Shown here piece after piece: positions 35,860 to 45,965 of a DNA stretch of 64,000 nt (its first letter is position 1; every line of letters starts with the position of its first letter). Source of the DNA: Alligator mississippiensis (taxonomy: Eukaryota; Chordata; Crocodylia; Alligatoridae); contig NC_081825.1 of NCBI RefSeq assembly GCF_030867095.1, positions 49,280,501 through 49,344,500 on the forward strand, in the 5' to 3' direction. Both the position numbers and the translations under genes were made by a program. Under the pieces are notes generated by a model, which worked only from the letters and a program-made list of their open reading frames with translations, searched no databases and had not been told where the DNA came from.

Positions 35860-37075
35860 GAACTGAGTTATAGACAACAAAATGAAATTCAGCAAGGTCA
35901 AATGCAGGTGCTACACATACGAAAGAAAAGGCAGACGCAAAAGACAGAACAGGGAATTACTGGCTTGGCAGTAATATGTACAAAGGACATAGGGGTTATG
36001 GTAGATTACAAACTCAGCAGAGTCAGGAATAAAACCTCACAATAATATTTGCAATTTCATCAATAGAAGCATTGCAGGCAAGTCACAGGATGTGATAGTT
36101 CCACATGTTGTTGGTTAGGCTTCTCCTGGAGAACTTGTCCTAAGAAGAATTTAGACAAAATAGAGAAGGTCCAGAGGTGAACAACAAAGATGCTAAAGGT
36201 ATTGATATGCAAGCGATGTGAAAAGAAGCTGAAGGTATTAGGTATGTTTAGCTAGGAGAAAAGATTAAAGGGAGACATCATGCCAGTTTTCAAATATTTG
36301 AAAGAGTGCCATAAAGAAGATGAAAATAGTTATCATTATCTACACAGGGTAGGACAAGAGGCAATGGGTTTAAAATACAGCAGGATTTAGATTCAATCTC
36401 AGGAAAGAAAATTCCTAATTGGACGTGTAATAATTCAGTGGAAGGAATTGCCTATAGAACTAGTAGAACCTGCTTCATTGGGAGGTCTCCAAAAGAGGCT
36501 GGACAGGAAATGAAGATTACTCTGTGCAGAATGAAAAGCTGGTATCATTCTTGTTTTGAGACTCCAAGGAATGAGAGAAGCTAAAGGTGTGGCAGGATGT
36601 TAGTGAGAAAGTAAATAGGTAAAAATTAGAAAGATAAAAGGTAAGGCAGAGAAGGGAGGGGGGGGAAGAAGGCAGGGAAAAGAAAAAACCCAGCAATAGA
36701 GAAATTCAGAAATAGGGATACTGTCCCTGACCTACACAAATTCACCAGTCAGTAAGCCAGTCAGTGCCTGGCCAGATTCTTTGCTCATTAATGAATATTT
36801 ATTTACATATATATTCATTATATTGATAGTACAGACATGGTAAGTGATTAGAACTGGTGTATATGATTTCCTTTGTAAAAATGGCATAACACAAATATCA
36901 TGCAAGTCCTCTATATTGACCCTGCAATTAAGTTTTGTTTCTATAGGTGTCTTTAAAAAACACCAAGAAGAGGCTGCTAGGCATGTATCTAGGAATGTTT
37001 AAGAACAGTTGAGTCTGCAGCTCCACAGGGCAGTGGTCTAGATGACCACTGAGGTTCTTTCCAGCCCTACGAGGC
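35860..37075 (+). mobile_element. CR1 LINE 3' fragment(s)
   Basis: It starts with the CR1-specific 'gaaattcagcaaggtcaaat' and continues through the conserved C-terminal region ('agaaggtccagaggtgaac', 'gatttagattcaatctcagg'). It ends with the CR1 tail 'ttctttccagccctacgagg' near 37057-37070. 36510-36945 does not match CR1 and is probably an insertion, or separates two fragments. Confidence 0.72.
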
Positions 37076-37196
37076 TTTGGAGTCTCCAGTAACAGACATT
37101 AGCCCACCAGCAGAAGACAGTCAATAAGCACTGCAGGGACTGCTCTAATTTGCAACAGTGACCAATTTGAACTCAGAACAGACTAAGATGCAGAGG

Positions 37197-37925
37197 GAAT
37201 GTCTACATGAGATATTTACTGTACAGTAGGCTAATTAACTCTGCAGTAAACATCTTGGCATCCAGACATGTGGCCCTATTATGCCACAAGAAACTAATAA
37301 ACTCCACAACTTGTAAATACAGTTACTATCCTGCAGCAGTTTTTAAGTCCACAGCACCGCATGTGTAGACATTGACATGGCTGACTGAGGCACAAGGGTG
37401 CTTCACTGTGGGGCTGCCTGCCAGCTAGCCTCACACTTCTTCTTTTGTTTGACATTTTAGGGTTACAGCATTCATAGAATAATATCTAAATTTGATAACC
37501 ATTCACCTGCTTCAGGGGTAGCTGCATGAATTGATTTTACATCACCATTAAAAGTTCTAACTGGGCAATCGTTCACAAGGTGTTGTACCATCTGAAAAAT
37601 TGCACCACAATCACAACCCGGGCTCTCTTTGATTCTCCATTTATAGAGTAGGTGTCCACATTTTGTATGAACTGTCTGGATGCAATTTAAGGAGGACCAA
37701 ATCTTCCGCGGCAGGTCAAATCCTGGCTGGGGAATTGTAGGGTATGTATTTCTGCAATAAGTTGGTATTTGCCCAAGCTTCCTTTGTGCTCCAGCCAGGC
37801 TTTCCACAGCATGGCTCAATGTGCTGTGGTCTCCAGTACACATTCTAACAGCGTGCCCCAGAGCAATAAACTCTGGCATAATATGTACCAGAGTTTATTG
37901 CTGCATACTAATAGCACATGTAGAC
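37197..37925. mobile_element. MITE ('tgtctacatg' family) carrying a LINE insert
   Basis: Ends are 'atgtctacatgag' (37199) and 'cacatgtagacat' (37913-37925), inverted. Internal blocks 'ggggctgcctgccagctagc' and 'gctcaatgtgctg' match the copy at 59480-59867 in order. Here the two blocks are about 380 bp apart against about 90 bp at 59.6 kb, the difference being a LINE fragment. Confidence 0.6.
37472..37879 (-). pseudogene. Non-LTR retrotransposon ORF2 C-terminus, not CR1
   Basis: An open 135-codon frame on the minus strand. Its second half (from PGFDLPRKIWSSLNCIQT) has the C-terminal domain common after reverse transcriptase in several LINE clades. This includes a zinc-knuckle-like CDCG..........H...DC and the ending EAGEWLSNLDIIL. 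Downstream on the minus strand the insert ends in an A/G tail (aaaagaagaag near 37436-37446), as for LINEs with AAG-type tails. The first about 35 residues may be vector MITE sequence. The reverse transcriptase itself is absent, so this is a 5'-truncated insertion. The clade (jockey-, RTE- or I-like) cannot be fixed here. Confidence 0.55.
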
Positions 37926-37952
37926 ATGGCAAGAGCTGGCTTAAAGCATAGA

Positions 37953-38343
37953 ATTGCTGGCTGCCCACTGCAGGCTCAGGCTCCCCATCCTGCTGCCTTC
38001 TCCTTGAGGCCTCCATAGCCTGTTGGGCAGGATCCAGCACAGCAGGGCAGAGTGGGGCTGGGGGAAAGCTTGCTGAGCCTGTGCAGGCTCCTCACTCGCC
38101 TGGCAACATGCCCCCTGCCCACTCCAGAGCAGTGAGGGGCATAACCCTGCGGTGCTACCCCACTGCTCTGGGGCGGGCAGAGGGCACATTGCTAGGGCAG
38201 TGAGGGGCTCGCAGCAGTTGCAACAAGCTTCCCTGCCTAGCCCTGCTCTGCCCTGCCATGCCAGGACCCACCTGCTGGGCTGTAGAGGCCCCAGCAAGAA
38301 GACAGAAGGTGGGGAGCCTGAGCCTGCAGTGGGCAGCCTACCC
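37953..38343. repeat. GC-rich inverted repeat, arms about 190 bp
   Basis: The left arm 37957-38137, reverse-complemented, aligns with 38155-38343. Outer blocks are 'gcctgagcctgcagtgggca' and its inverse; inner blocks are 'cactgctctgg' and its inverse, centred near 38145. Divergence is moderate. It lies directly next to the MITE end. Confidence 0.7.
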
Positions 38344-38863
38344 CTGCTCTGCCCTGCCCTGTGCACAGATCTGGGGGGCACATGCCCCCTGCCCTCCTTG
38401 GAGCACATGCAATGGTGGAGAGCTGGCCCCACCCTCCATGCCCCCACCCAGATGAGCCTCCCGCAGCCCCATCCTGCTCCTTGCTGGACAGCCTCATGCA
38501 CCGCCCAGCAGGACAGCAGCCCCAGCCACAGCCTTGGCCCTGTCCTATCCAACTCCTTCCCCTCCCTCCGTATAGCTGCCTCAATCTCTCCCCCCACCCC
38601 GCCCCCAACTTCCCTGCGGGAGCTGCTCTCCAGGCTGCCTGGTGGCCATGTGCATATACATGCACATGGAGCCCCCTGCCTGACCGCCCTCATCCTGCTC
38701 CCCACAATCCCCTGCAGGCTGGAACTCTGCCAGCCTGCAGAGAGCTCTGAGCAAAATCCATGTGGTCCTCTGCTGAAATAAAAAAAATCCATGTTTTTCT
38801 CAGGTAAAAGGGAACATTCACATTTTTTTCCAATGGCAAACAAAAAACCCAGATCTCTGATCA
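38344..38863. other. GC-rich intergenic block
   Basis: Continues the composition of the palindrome to about 38760, then returns to AT-rich DNA. Frames on both strands lack domains. Confidence 0.45.
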
Positions 38864-39550
38864 TGACCTAACATGGTCCTTTGCTCCAGTCAAGCTGTGT
38901 GGTTGGGACAGCTGTAGCCAGTCATCAACCTGGGTCCTATTTGAGTTGGGTCTGCAGTTTTCATTTCAGCAAGCATATAATCTCGCTCCAACCTTTTGGG
39001 GTGTGTGCATGCTGACTGAACCCGCCGTCACTCCCTCCCCCTCCAGACACCCACACAGCCTCACTGTGGGAGCAAAGACCAGCACTCTACCACTTCTCCA
39101 GGAGCAACAGAACCCCTTGCAATGCAGAAGGACCCACGCTCTCATGAAACTCCCCACGACACAGTGAATCCAAGAAGCAGCTCATAGGACTCTCCAGTGG
39201 GGGCTCCCCATTGCTGAAAGGCCCCAGGAACTACCCACTGGGGAGGCCCAAGTCCTAGACTGCCTGGGAATGGCTGAAGCTTCCCACAAGAGGCCACCTG
39301 TAGACTTTACTGTCTGGTTAATAGTGTTTTTAAATTATATTTAGTGTTTTCTTTTTCTGTTTGTTTGTTTTTATTCTCTGCAATAAATTTGATTTATGCT
39401 GCTTGTGGGGAGTGGTTTTTGTCTATACAGGATACCCCAGCAAATTTAGTGTTGCCAAATTTTGGGTGGGGGCTCGAGCCACTGGTATGATTTAAAGGGC
39501 ACCCCAAAATGTGAACCCAGCCCTTCTTGCTGCTAACCAGTACCTGGCAG
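38864..39550 (+). mobile_element. Possible LTR end with primer-binding-site-like sequence
   Basis: A poly(A)-type hexamer (caataaatt near 39380) is followed about 85 bp later by 'tgggggctcg' at 39467-39476. The latter is identical to the start of the tRNA-Pro primer-binding site of many gammaretrovirus-like elements, though the next bases diverge. The 5' boundary (TGACC at 38864) is a guess. No gag or pol follows and no target duplication was found. Confidence 0.3.
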
Positions 39551-42108
39551 AAGAGTTATAATAAAAAATAACTGCATTAGTTAGTTAAAATAGTTAAAAG
39601 ACTTTTTTAAGACGTATTTTTGCATTGTATTTTTATAAAGCTTATCAGGAGAGTGAAAGGACAATTCTGAAATGAATTTTTTAGCTGTCTTTGATACAAA
39701 CAGCTTATTTTTCACACTTCATTGTTCAGGTAATCACACCAATATGTGGACTAGGTCCTTTGGATAGCTTTAATTATTAAGGATTAGTTATTAAGAGTCA
39801 CTATTAAGTATTTAGACCACAAATGTGACCCACTTTAAAGTTGTTATAATCCATTAAAGAATGTACTCAAGATTATAAATATTTTTTAAAGCACCTGAAT
39901 CTCTTTCTGAAGTACTAAGTAGCTGAAGGGAGATGTAATAGGACAGATAGCTTCTCACCTTTAGGCTACCTTCAAGTCTCTTCCTTTGGCAGACATGGAA
40001 AGTCATTCATTTCCATTAGACTGCATTTTAATAGCTTATGTGAAATAAATATTACAGTGTCTACCATTACAGGGATCAATTTCCAAAGAGAAGCCAAAAG
40101 CTGAAAGAATGTAGAAACTAATCCTTTGGTTATGATCCCTGCAGTTGGAGCCAAGCTATCCTGTTAGGCACAATGATAGGATATTTGCCAGACAATATCT
40201 GTTCTGTGATGCTGCAGAGACCCTCACTATGCAGAACCATCACGTTGGTCCTAAAGTCACTTAAAAGCAAAGTCCTACAGCAGGAATCACATCTGGAAAT
40301 GAGGGCTATTTAAGTAAGAAGGAAGGGACAATGAGAAGCCAAGGCTGGAAAAGATATAGGCCTGGGAGAAAGGATTGTTGGGGAATGGGTTGGGGTGAGA
40401 GCCTTAAATCCCCTTTGTGAGCCTTGCTGCAGCAGGTAAGACTCATTTGGAGAGGGATTTTACAAAAGAATTAATGTCCAGAAGAACAGACTTCCTTCCA
40501 TTTTAAAAAATGGATACCAATGTGTCAAAAGTACTATCATTCTACAGCTGTCAGCAAACATCAGCTACTACTGCTGCCAGTTATGCCCTTGGCTCCTAAG
40601 ACAGAGATCCGTGATGGATAGATTGATCAAATTCTGCTTAGGAACCATATAAGTACGACAGTGTATAAAATGGAATTTTAACTTTTTCAATCTCTTTTCT
40701 TCTTTTTAAGAACCAAGAAAATTATATGCTCATTCACGCCTATAATTAAAGACCACTATTAAGAAAAGATAGTCATGCATCAAAAGTTAGAAAAAAGCAT
40801 AATTAAGCCTGCTTGAGCAACATTAATTCAACCCCCTTGTGTGTATGCATTATGAAAGAATCTTTAATCTTTAATGACCAAATACTATTTTTGACACAGG
40901 ACATCTGCTTCACTGAATACACTGGATAGACATGCCCTGAGGAAGAATCTGGGAAGGTGTAATGTGGGAGATATGTAATAAAAAAAGCAGGGGTTTGCAG
41001 GAAGATAAAGATGGTCCCACAAATAAGGTAAAGTTCCCATGCAATTCAGACCTCTGGGAGACAGTGACATATTGCATGTTCTTCGTTTCTGGTACCTGAC
41101 TCGGGATCCTGGTGTCTGATCAGAATAAGTGTTGAGCATTCATAGTGGAAGTTGAAGTTAATGGAAGCAGGACTTTGAACATATAAGGTGCTCTATATAA
41201 TGCTATGTACTCTGAGAAATCAGGCCCTAGGTCAGCCAAATCTGACACCTAAAATCCATGGGTAGTTTTAATCTAAATCTCTCTTTGCATACAGAGAAAT
41301 GAGGCACAATGGGAACATAATTTCCTCACAGGAATAACGGGAAAATAAATTCCACGTTGCCTGTAAAGCTCTAAAATAATATAACATTGAATGACAAAGG
41401 AAAACCTATGAGTTTTCCATTAATCAATTTCACTATGTAAAACAAGGGTAATTTCATAGGGTAATTAAGACAAATTCACTGCTAGTGAAGTGCTGAGATA
41501 CTATCACAAAAAGTACCATAGAAAAGCTCATGAGAAAATAATTCTGTTTTCAGAGTAGGGTTTGAATAACATACCATAAAAAAGGCATGGGTCATATACT
41601 TAACAATAATGAGAGAACTATACACTGAACAGCTTCCCATTAGGTAGACTGAATGGGGCAAGGATTCTGCCAAAAACTTGGTAAGCAAGCATGTATTTAA
41701 AGGCCATATTAGGAGGTCTATGCACAAGGTAACCAAAGGATTACACAGTTACCTTATTTCTGGCATATCCTAATTTTTGTGTGCTTGACTTTTCAACCAT
41801 AATAACAGGCTTTAAAAATAAGGCAGTTGTGTACAATATGGATGTTTAAAACAAAGACAAGAACACAAAAGAGAGCATGAAGGATCAGAGTGCAAAACAC
41901 ACATCTGTGATTATCAGTGTGGGCAAGAGGGTCCACAATCTGACTCTTTGGTTTGAGTTTAAATAAACAGTAACCAATTCTTGTGTAAAGTCAGATCCAC
42001 CTGCAGTTACTCAAACTAAGCAGCTAAATAGCACCTTAATACACAGTGAGTACATCTCCATCAGATGCTTTACTTCTGATTAGACCAAATTATTGCTCAG
42101 TAAGCATC
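39551..42108. other. Intergenic, nothing recognised
   Basis: AT-rich, no domain-bearing frame; short frames on both strands are not supportable. A 25-nt inverted pair at 42079-42103 and 42130-42154 overlaps the next element. Confidence 0.5.
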
Positions 42109-42176
42109 ACTGTTTACATGTGCAGATGTTTACTGCACAGTAATTTGGTCTAATTGTGAGTAAATTTGCTACCTAT

Positions 42177-43132
42177 TGTCACAACCCAAAGTTGTGAGTT
42201 TTTGTTTGTGTGTGCTTAGGCAACGCTAAATTATGTTCCCGCTAAAATTACAGCTTCCTTGCACGGCGGAGTTCTCTGCTGCGGGAGAGAACTCCGGTGC
42301 AACGGGGAATTTCCCGCCAAATTTGCAGCTTCTTTGCAGGGTGCATTTCTTTTGCATCTCAGAGATGCACGGTGTAAAGGAGTTCCTGCCATTTGTATGG
42401 GAGTTCGCGCCAAATTATTGGCCAATTCTGAATAAAGGTACACGTGGTGGCTAGCTATTGGCTTGCTAGCCGTACAAATGCTTGGGTGGTTTCCGCCCAA
42501 GCCGGAGAGAGAGGAAACCTGGAGAGACAGAAAACTCACCAGGAGGAGGAGAATTCACGCTGTGTGAAGATTTCTAAGCGATGTGGACCCTTACGGACCC
42601 AACGCACCTCTCTTAAGCAGGCAACAGAGGTCTGATCAGCCTCTAGCCTCTCCCCGTCGCCAAGCGCTGTCCTAGACGTATCCCTATCCTATATACCCAA
42701 TTTTCAGATCCGCGGAGCCTTAACAACTCCGTGGTAGAGGGAACCGAACCAAGCCCACAGAGCTTTAATAACTCCGGGGAAGATTAGTGCCGTACGAACC
42801 CACAGAGATTCAGCCACTCCGGAGGGAACCGAACCCACGGAGCCTTAACAACTCCGGGGGAACTGAATCCATGGAGCCTTGACAACTCTGGGGAAAAGAG
42901 ATGACTTGTCGTAATCCTCCAACGGGGATTCAAGCAGAGCTGTGCCTGGAAAGCTATCCAGCCTACACCACTACTTCTTTTGGTGTAAGTAAACAATCTT
43001 TTAATCAACCACTACGCGTCCGTAATCAATTCTAGCTCGCCGCGGTCTTCTCCGGCCCCGCGTGCCCTGGCTGCTGGCCACAGCCCGCGTGCGCAAAGAT
43101 GGGCCCCAGCTCGCCCCCGGTCGGCCCGCACA
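42177..43132 (+). mobile_element. Solo LTR with 5-bp TSD
   Basis: 956 bp, starting TGTC and ending CACA (TG...CA), with perfect flanking cctat duplications (42172-42176 and 43133-43137). It carries an AATAAA at 42431-42436 and is CpG-richer than its surroundings. 42710-42890 holds an imperfect repeat of 'ggagccttaacaactccgg'. No internal retroviral sequence, so it is a product of LTR-LTR recombination. A 5-bp duplication fits several endogenous retrovirus classes; orientation is from the hexamer. Confidence 0.82.
42710..42895 (+). repeat. Short tandem-like repeat in the LTR
   Basis: The motif 'ggagccttaacaactccgg' recurs about five times with changes, spaced 30-50 bp. Confidence 0.65.
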
Positions 43133-43200
43133 CCTATAAATACAAGTAGCAAATTTACTCATGCTTAGTCACTGCACAGTAATGCATGTGTAAACACTGA

Positions 43201-45024
43201 CCAGGAGCAAATTTGCTGCTGACCAGTCCCACCACTAGGGGGCCACCTATAGCCCAGCACTCCCAGGGCCCTGGGGCTGGGAGCTTCTCCAGCCTCAGAG
43301 TTGGGGTGGCTCTTTGCCTGCCTCAGCCCCTAGCCCTTAAAAGCCTGCAGGGACACTGGGGCCCTAGGCCACCTGCAACCAACCTATGGCCACTGAGTGT
43401 CACTGCAGAGGCCCTAGGCCAGCCATAGCAGGCTGCCCACACCCTGGTGCCACTCCCTGGCACCACCTCACTGCCCAGCTGTCAGGCCTGTGCCGTTGCA
43501 TTGTGCTGGGGACTGCAGGCACCTTCCAGGCCCAGCATCACCCTGGGCCACCTGAAGCCAGCCTCTTGCCACCAGGTCCCACTCCAGCTGGCTCCAGGTC
43601 AGCCACAGCAGCCTGCCTGGACTCCGCCGCTAGTGCCTAGCACACCCTCACCACCTGCCTGCCTGTCCCATGCCATGCATGTGCACTGGGCACTGCATGT
43701 TCCTGCCACGGTCCACCAGCACCAGGACTGCTACATGGATGCCCTGCAAACCATCAAGGGAGCCATGCTGGCATCATCCCCAGTGGCACACACTGCCTCC
43801 TGGGGCTGCAACTGGTCCCAGGAGGAGACCACAGACTTTGCTGCACTGTGGGGAGAGGCTGAGATTGCACTGTGGGGAGAGACAGGGTGACAGCCAGCTG
43901 GGTGTCCGTAGGGAGGGGCTGCCATATGGTGGTGGCCTGCCACACCAAGTACAAGCAGACATGCTCTAGGAGGCCTTGGAAGGTGGCCCAGATCATGTGA
44001 AGGGACTCCAGCCACTGCTCATTGTCCCAGGTGTTCTGGATGAGCACATGGACAGTCCCAGTGGTGGCATCCAGGAGCACATCAGTGGCATCCCTGCTGG
44101 GGTCCAGGAAGCAGCAGCATGGGGACAGGACACCTGGAATGGCACAGTGAGCCAGGCCAGGTGGCTGTGCCACACAGGGTGAGGGTCACCAGGGCTGAGA
44201 CTGACCTGCACAAGGTGGCAGTCCCCGCGGCGGGTGAACAGGGTGAGAGCATGGTGGTGAGCAAAAACCCAGGGCAGTGGATGTTGCTCCTGGGGCCTGA
44301 GGGTGCAGCAGCCATGGATAGCAGGCAAAGGCTGTGGTGACAGAGCCAACACATGCTGCCACCATGCTCTGCTCCAGGCCAGGGAAGCATGTGATGGCCA
44401 CCATCAGAAGAAAATTCAGGCTCATTAAGGCACTCTCCCAGGTACACATCTATACATGCACATCTGTCAGGAGCAAATTTGCTCCCAATGGGAGCAGTTC
44501 AGTCCAGAGCCACCCCTATCCCTCTGCCCTGCTCTGCCCCCTGCAGCAGCCAGGAGGAGCTCCAGGCTTCCCCAGGTGCCAGCACCAGGCTAGCAGGGGG
44601 GTCAGGCTTGAACTCTAGAGAGTGGGGGGAGCTGTCCAGGATTGGGGAATAGCTCCCAGCCATGCAGTGCTCAGGATTGCAGCCCGGCAATGTGGCACTG
44701 GCTTGGGTCAATGCCCTGTGCCCGAGCATGGAGGTAAGCAGTGCTTGAACCATGGGGGGACACATGGGGGAAGCAGCGCTGGGACTTGGGGGGATATGTG
44801 GAGAGGAAGCAACACTGAAAATGGGGTCAAAGAAGGGAGACACAGCAAAGTAGCACCAGTCCCCAACACTGCATTTCCCACCTCACCCCTTGTCTCCCCT
44901 CCAGTCCCAGTGCTGCTTCCACCCCACATCTTCCCCCCAGTCCTGGTGCTGCTCAGCTCCCAGCTCTCTGCAGGCATGGGCAGGGAGTTGAAGCTGACTA
45001 GGGGACTAGTCAATTTTCCTTGGG
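43201..45024. other. GC-rich intergenic block
   Basis: 1.8 kb of GC-rich DNA with overlapping long frames on both strands but no domain. 'aggagcaaatttgctc'-like palindromes occur at both 43203 and 44469. Probably the interior of a DNA transposon; ends could not be fixed. Confidence 0.45.
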
Positions 45025-45211
45025 CAGGGGCAGGCAATTATTTTGGGCGGAGGGCCACTTACTGAGTTTTGGCAAGCCATCAAGGGCCTCATGATAGGCA
45101 GCCAGGGGCAAATAAATATTAATTTTCTAAATGTTTTAGGGGCCCTGTGCGCTGGATAGAATGGCCTGGCAGGCCGCATCTGGCCCTCAGGTTGCATTTT
45201 GCCTACCCCTG
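45025..45211. mobile_element. hAT-like MITE
   Basis: Ends 'caggggcaggcaa' and 'ttgcctacccctg' are near-perfect inverted repeats with the hAT CAGGGG start. The interior has 'ggcaggccgcatctggccct'. No matching 8-bp duplication was found (tccttggg against gactaagg). Confidence 0.6.
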
Positions 45212-45229
45212 GACTAAGGTGTGTGCTAC

Positions 45230-45390
45230 ACATGCAGCAGCAGGGCTGAGGGGACTGGGGACTAACAAATGATGCATTAACCTAATTTAATGTTCAGTAA
45301 GTCCTGTACACATGTAAAAGCTGATGATTTATTGGGCATTAGATTAATCTAATGTGCATAAAGCATTTCATGTAAATGCACCCAGTGTCT
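45230..45390. mobile_element. MITE-like segment ('ctgggtgcatctacatg' ends)
   Basis: The right end 'catgtaaatgcacccagtg' is the inverse of the family terminus. The left end 'gctacacatgcagc' is weaker. Confidence 0.4.
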
Positions 45391-45787
45391 ATCTAAAACA
45401 CAATAGTAAAATAGTCACAGGAGTTAGAACAGGTGTGGGTACTGGCTATCTGACAAACTCCAGTGATTCTTCACTTCTTTATCAGAGCCTCCAGGTCAGA
45501 TCCTCCTAGATAGTTTAATGTAAGCTTTTTAATAATTTTTATTATTATTTAAAACCTTCCTCATTCTTGCAATCTATTTTCAGGAGTACTAAAGACTAGG
45601 GAAAAGGAAAACTGTCAAGAACATCTGCTACAGAAGCTCTTTGAATTGGGGAGTCTGAAAGTTCAATTATGTTCAGCCCCTGAACAACATACTTCCTCTG
45701 TTTAAGTCAAGGACATCCAAAGCATTTTTTTTTTTGTTAGTTTATTTATAGGTCTAGGCTTTGATTATGTAGCAATGGAAAGGAAAA
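45391..45787. other. Intergenic, nothing recognised
   Basis: AT-rich, with a short poly-T near 45727; no gene. Confidence 0.5.
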
Positions 45788-45789
45788 TT

Positions 45790-45965
45790 GATGCTAGGTG
45801 GCGCAGTTGTTTTATCCACTGCCTTTCCAAACGGAGCTCACAAATGCAGTCTATTGGGCTCACAAGTGAAACAACTCTTGTTCTTAAATCTTTATAATCC
45901 CACTGAGCACAAGAAACACCATGATGGAGCAAATCTTGAGCAGAAGTCAGTAGATTGCTTGTACA
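45790..45965 (+). repeat. tRNA-derived SINE remnant
   Basis: Begins 'gctaggtggcgcagttg', close to the 5' half of a tRNA with A box. A weak B-box-like area lies about 60 nt downstream. It is not a tRNA gene because stems do not pair. Confidence 0.4.

Larger units (their letters stand above)
42109..43200. mobile_element. Hairpin MITE interrupted by a solo LTR
   Basis: The left arm 42109-42172 (cactgtttacatgtgc ... gagtaaatttgctac) and right arm 43146-43200 (gtagcaaatttactc ... gtgtaaacactg) are inverted. The innermost 15 nt match perfectly. Removing the LTR and one TSD leaves a palindrome of about 130 bp with a loop of about a dozen bases. Confidence 0.7.

Noticed and set aside
37941..38864. 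307-codon frame on the minus strand
   Set aside because: It lies across a GC-rich palindrome, overlaps long frames in other readings, and has no domain; GC-rich DNA has few stops.
45797..45870. Functional tRNA gene
   Set aside because: An A-box-like start is present, but acceptor and T stems do not pair; better explained as a tRNA-derived SINE.
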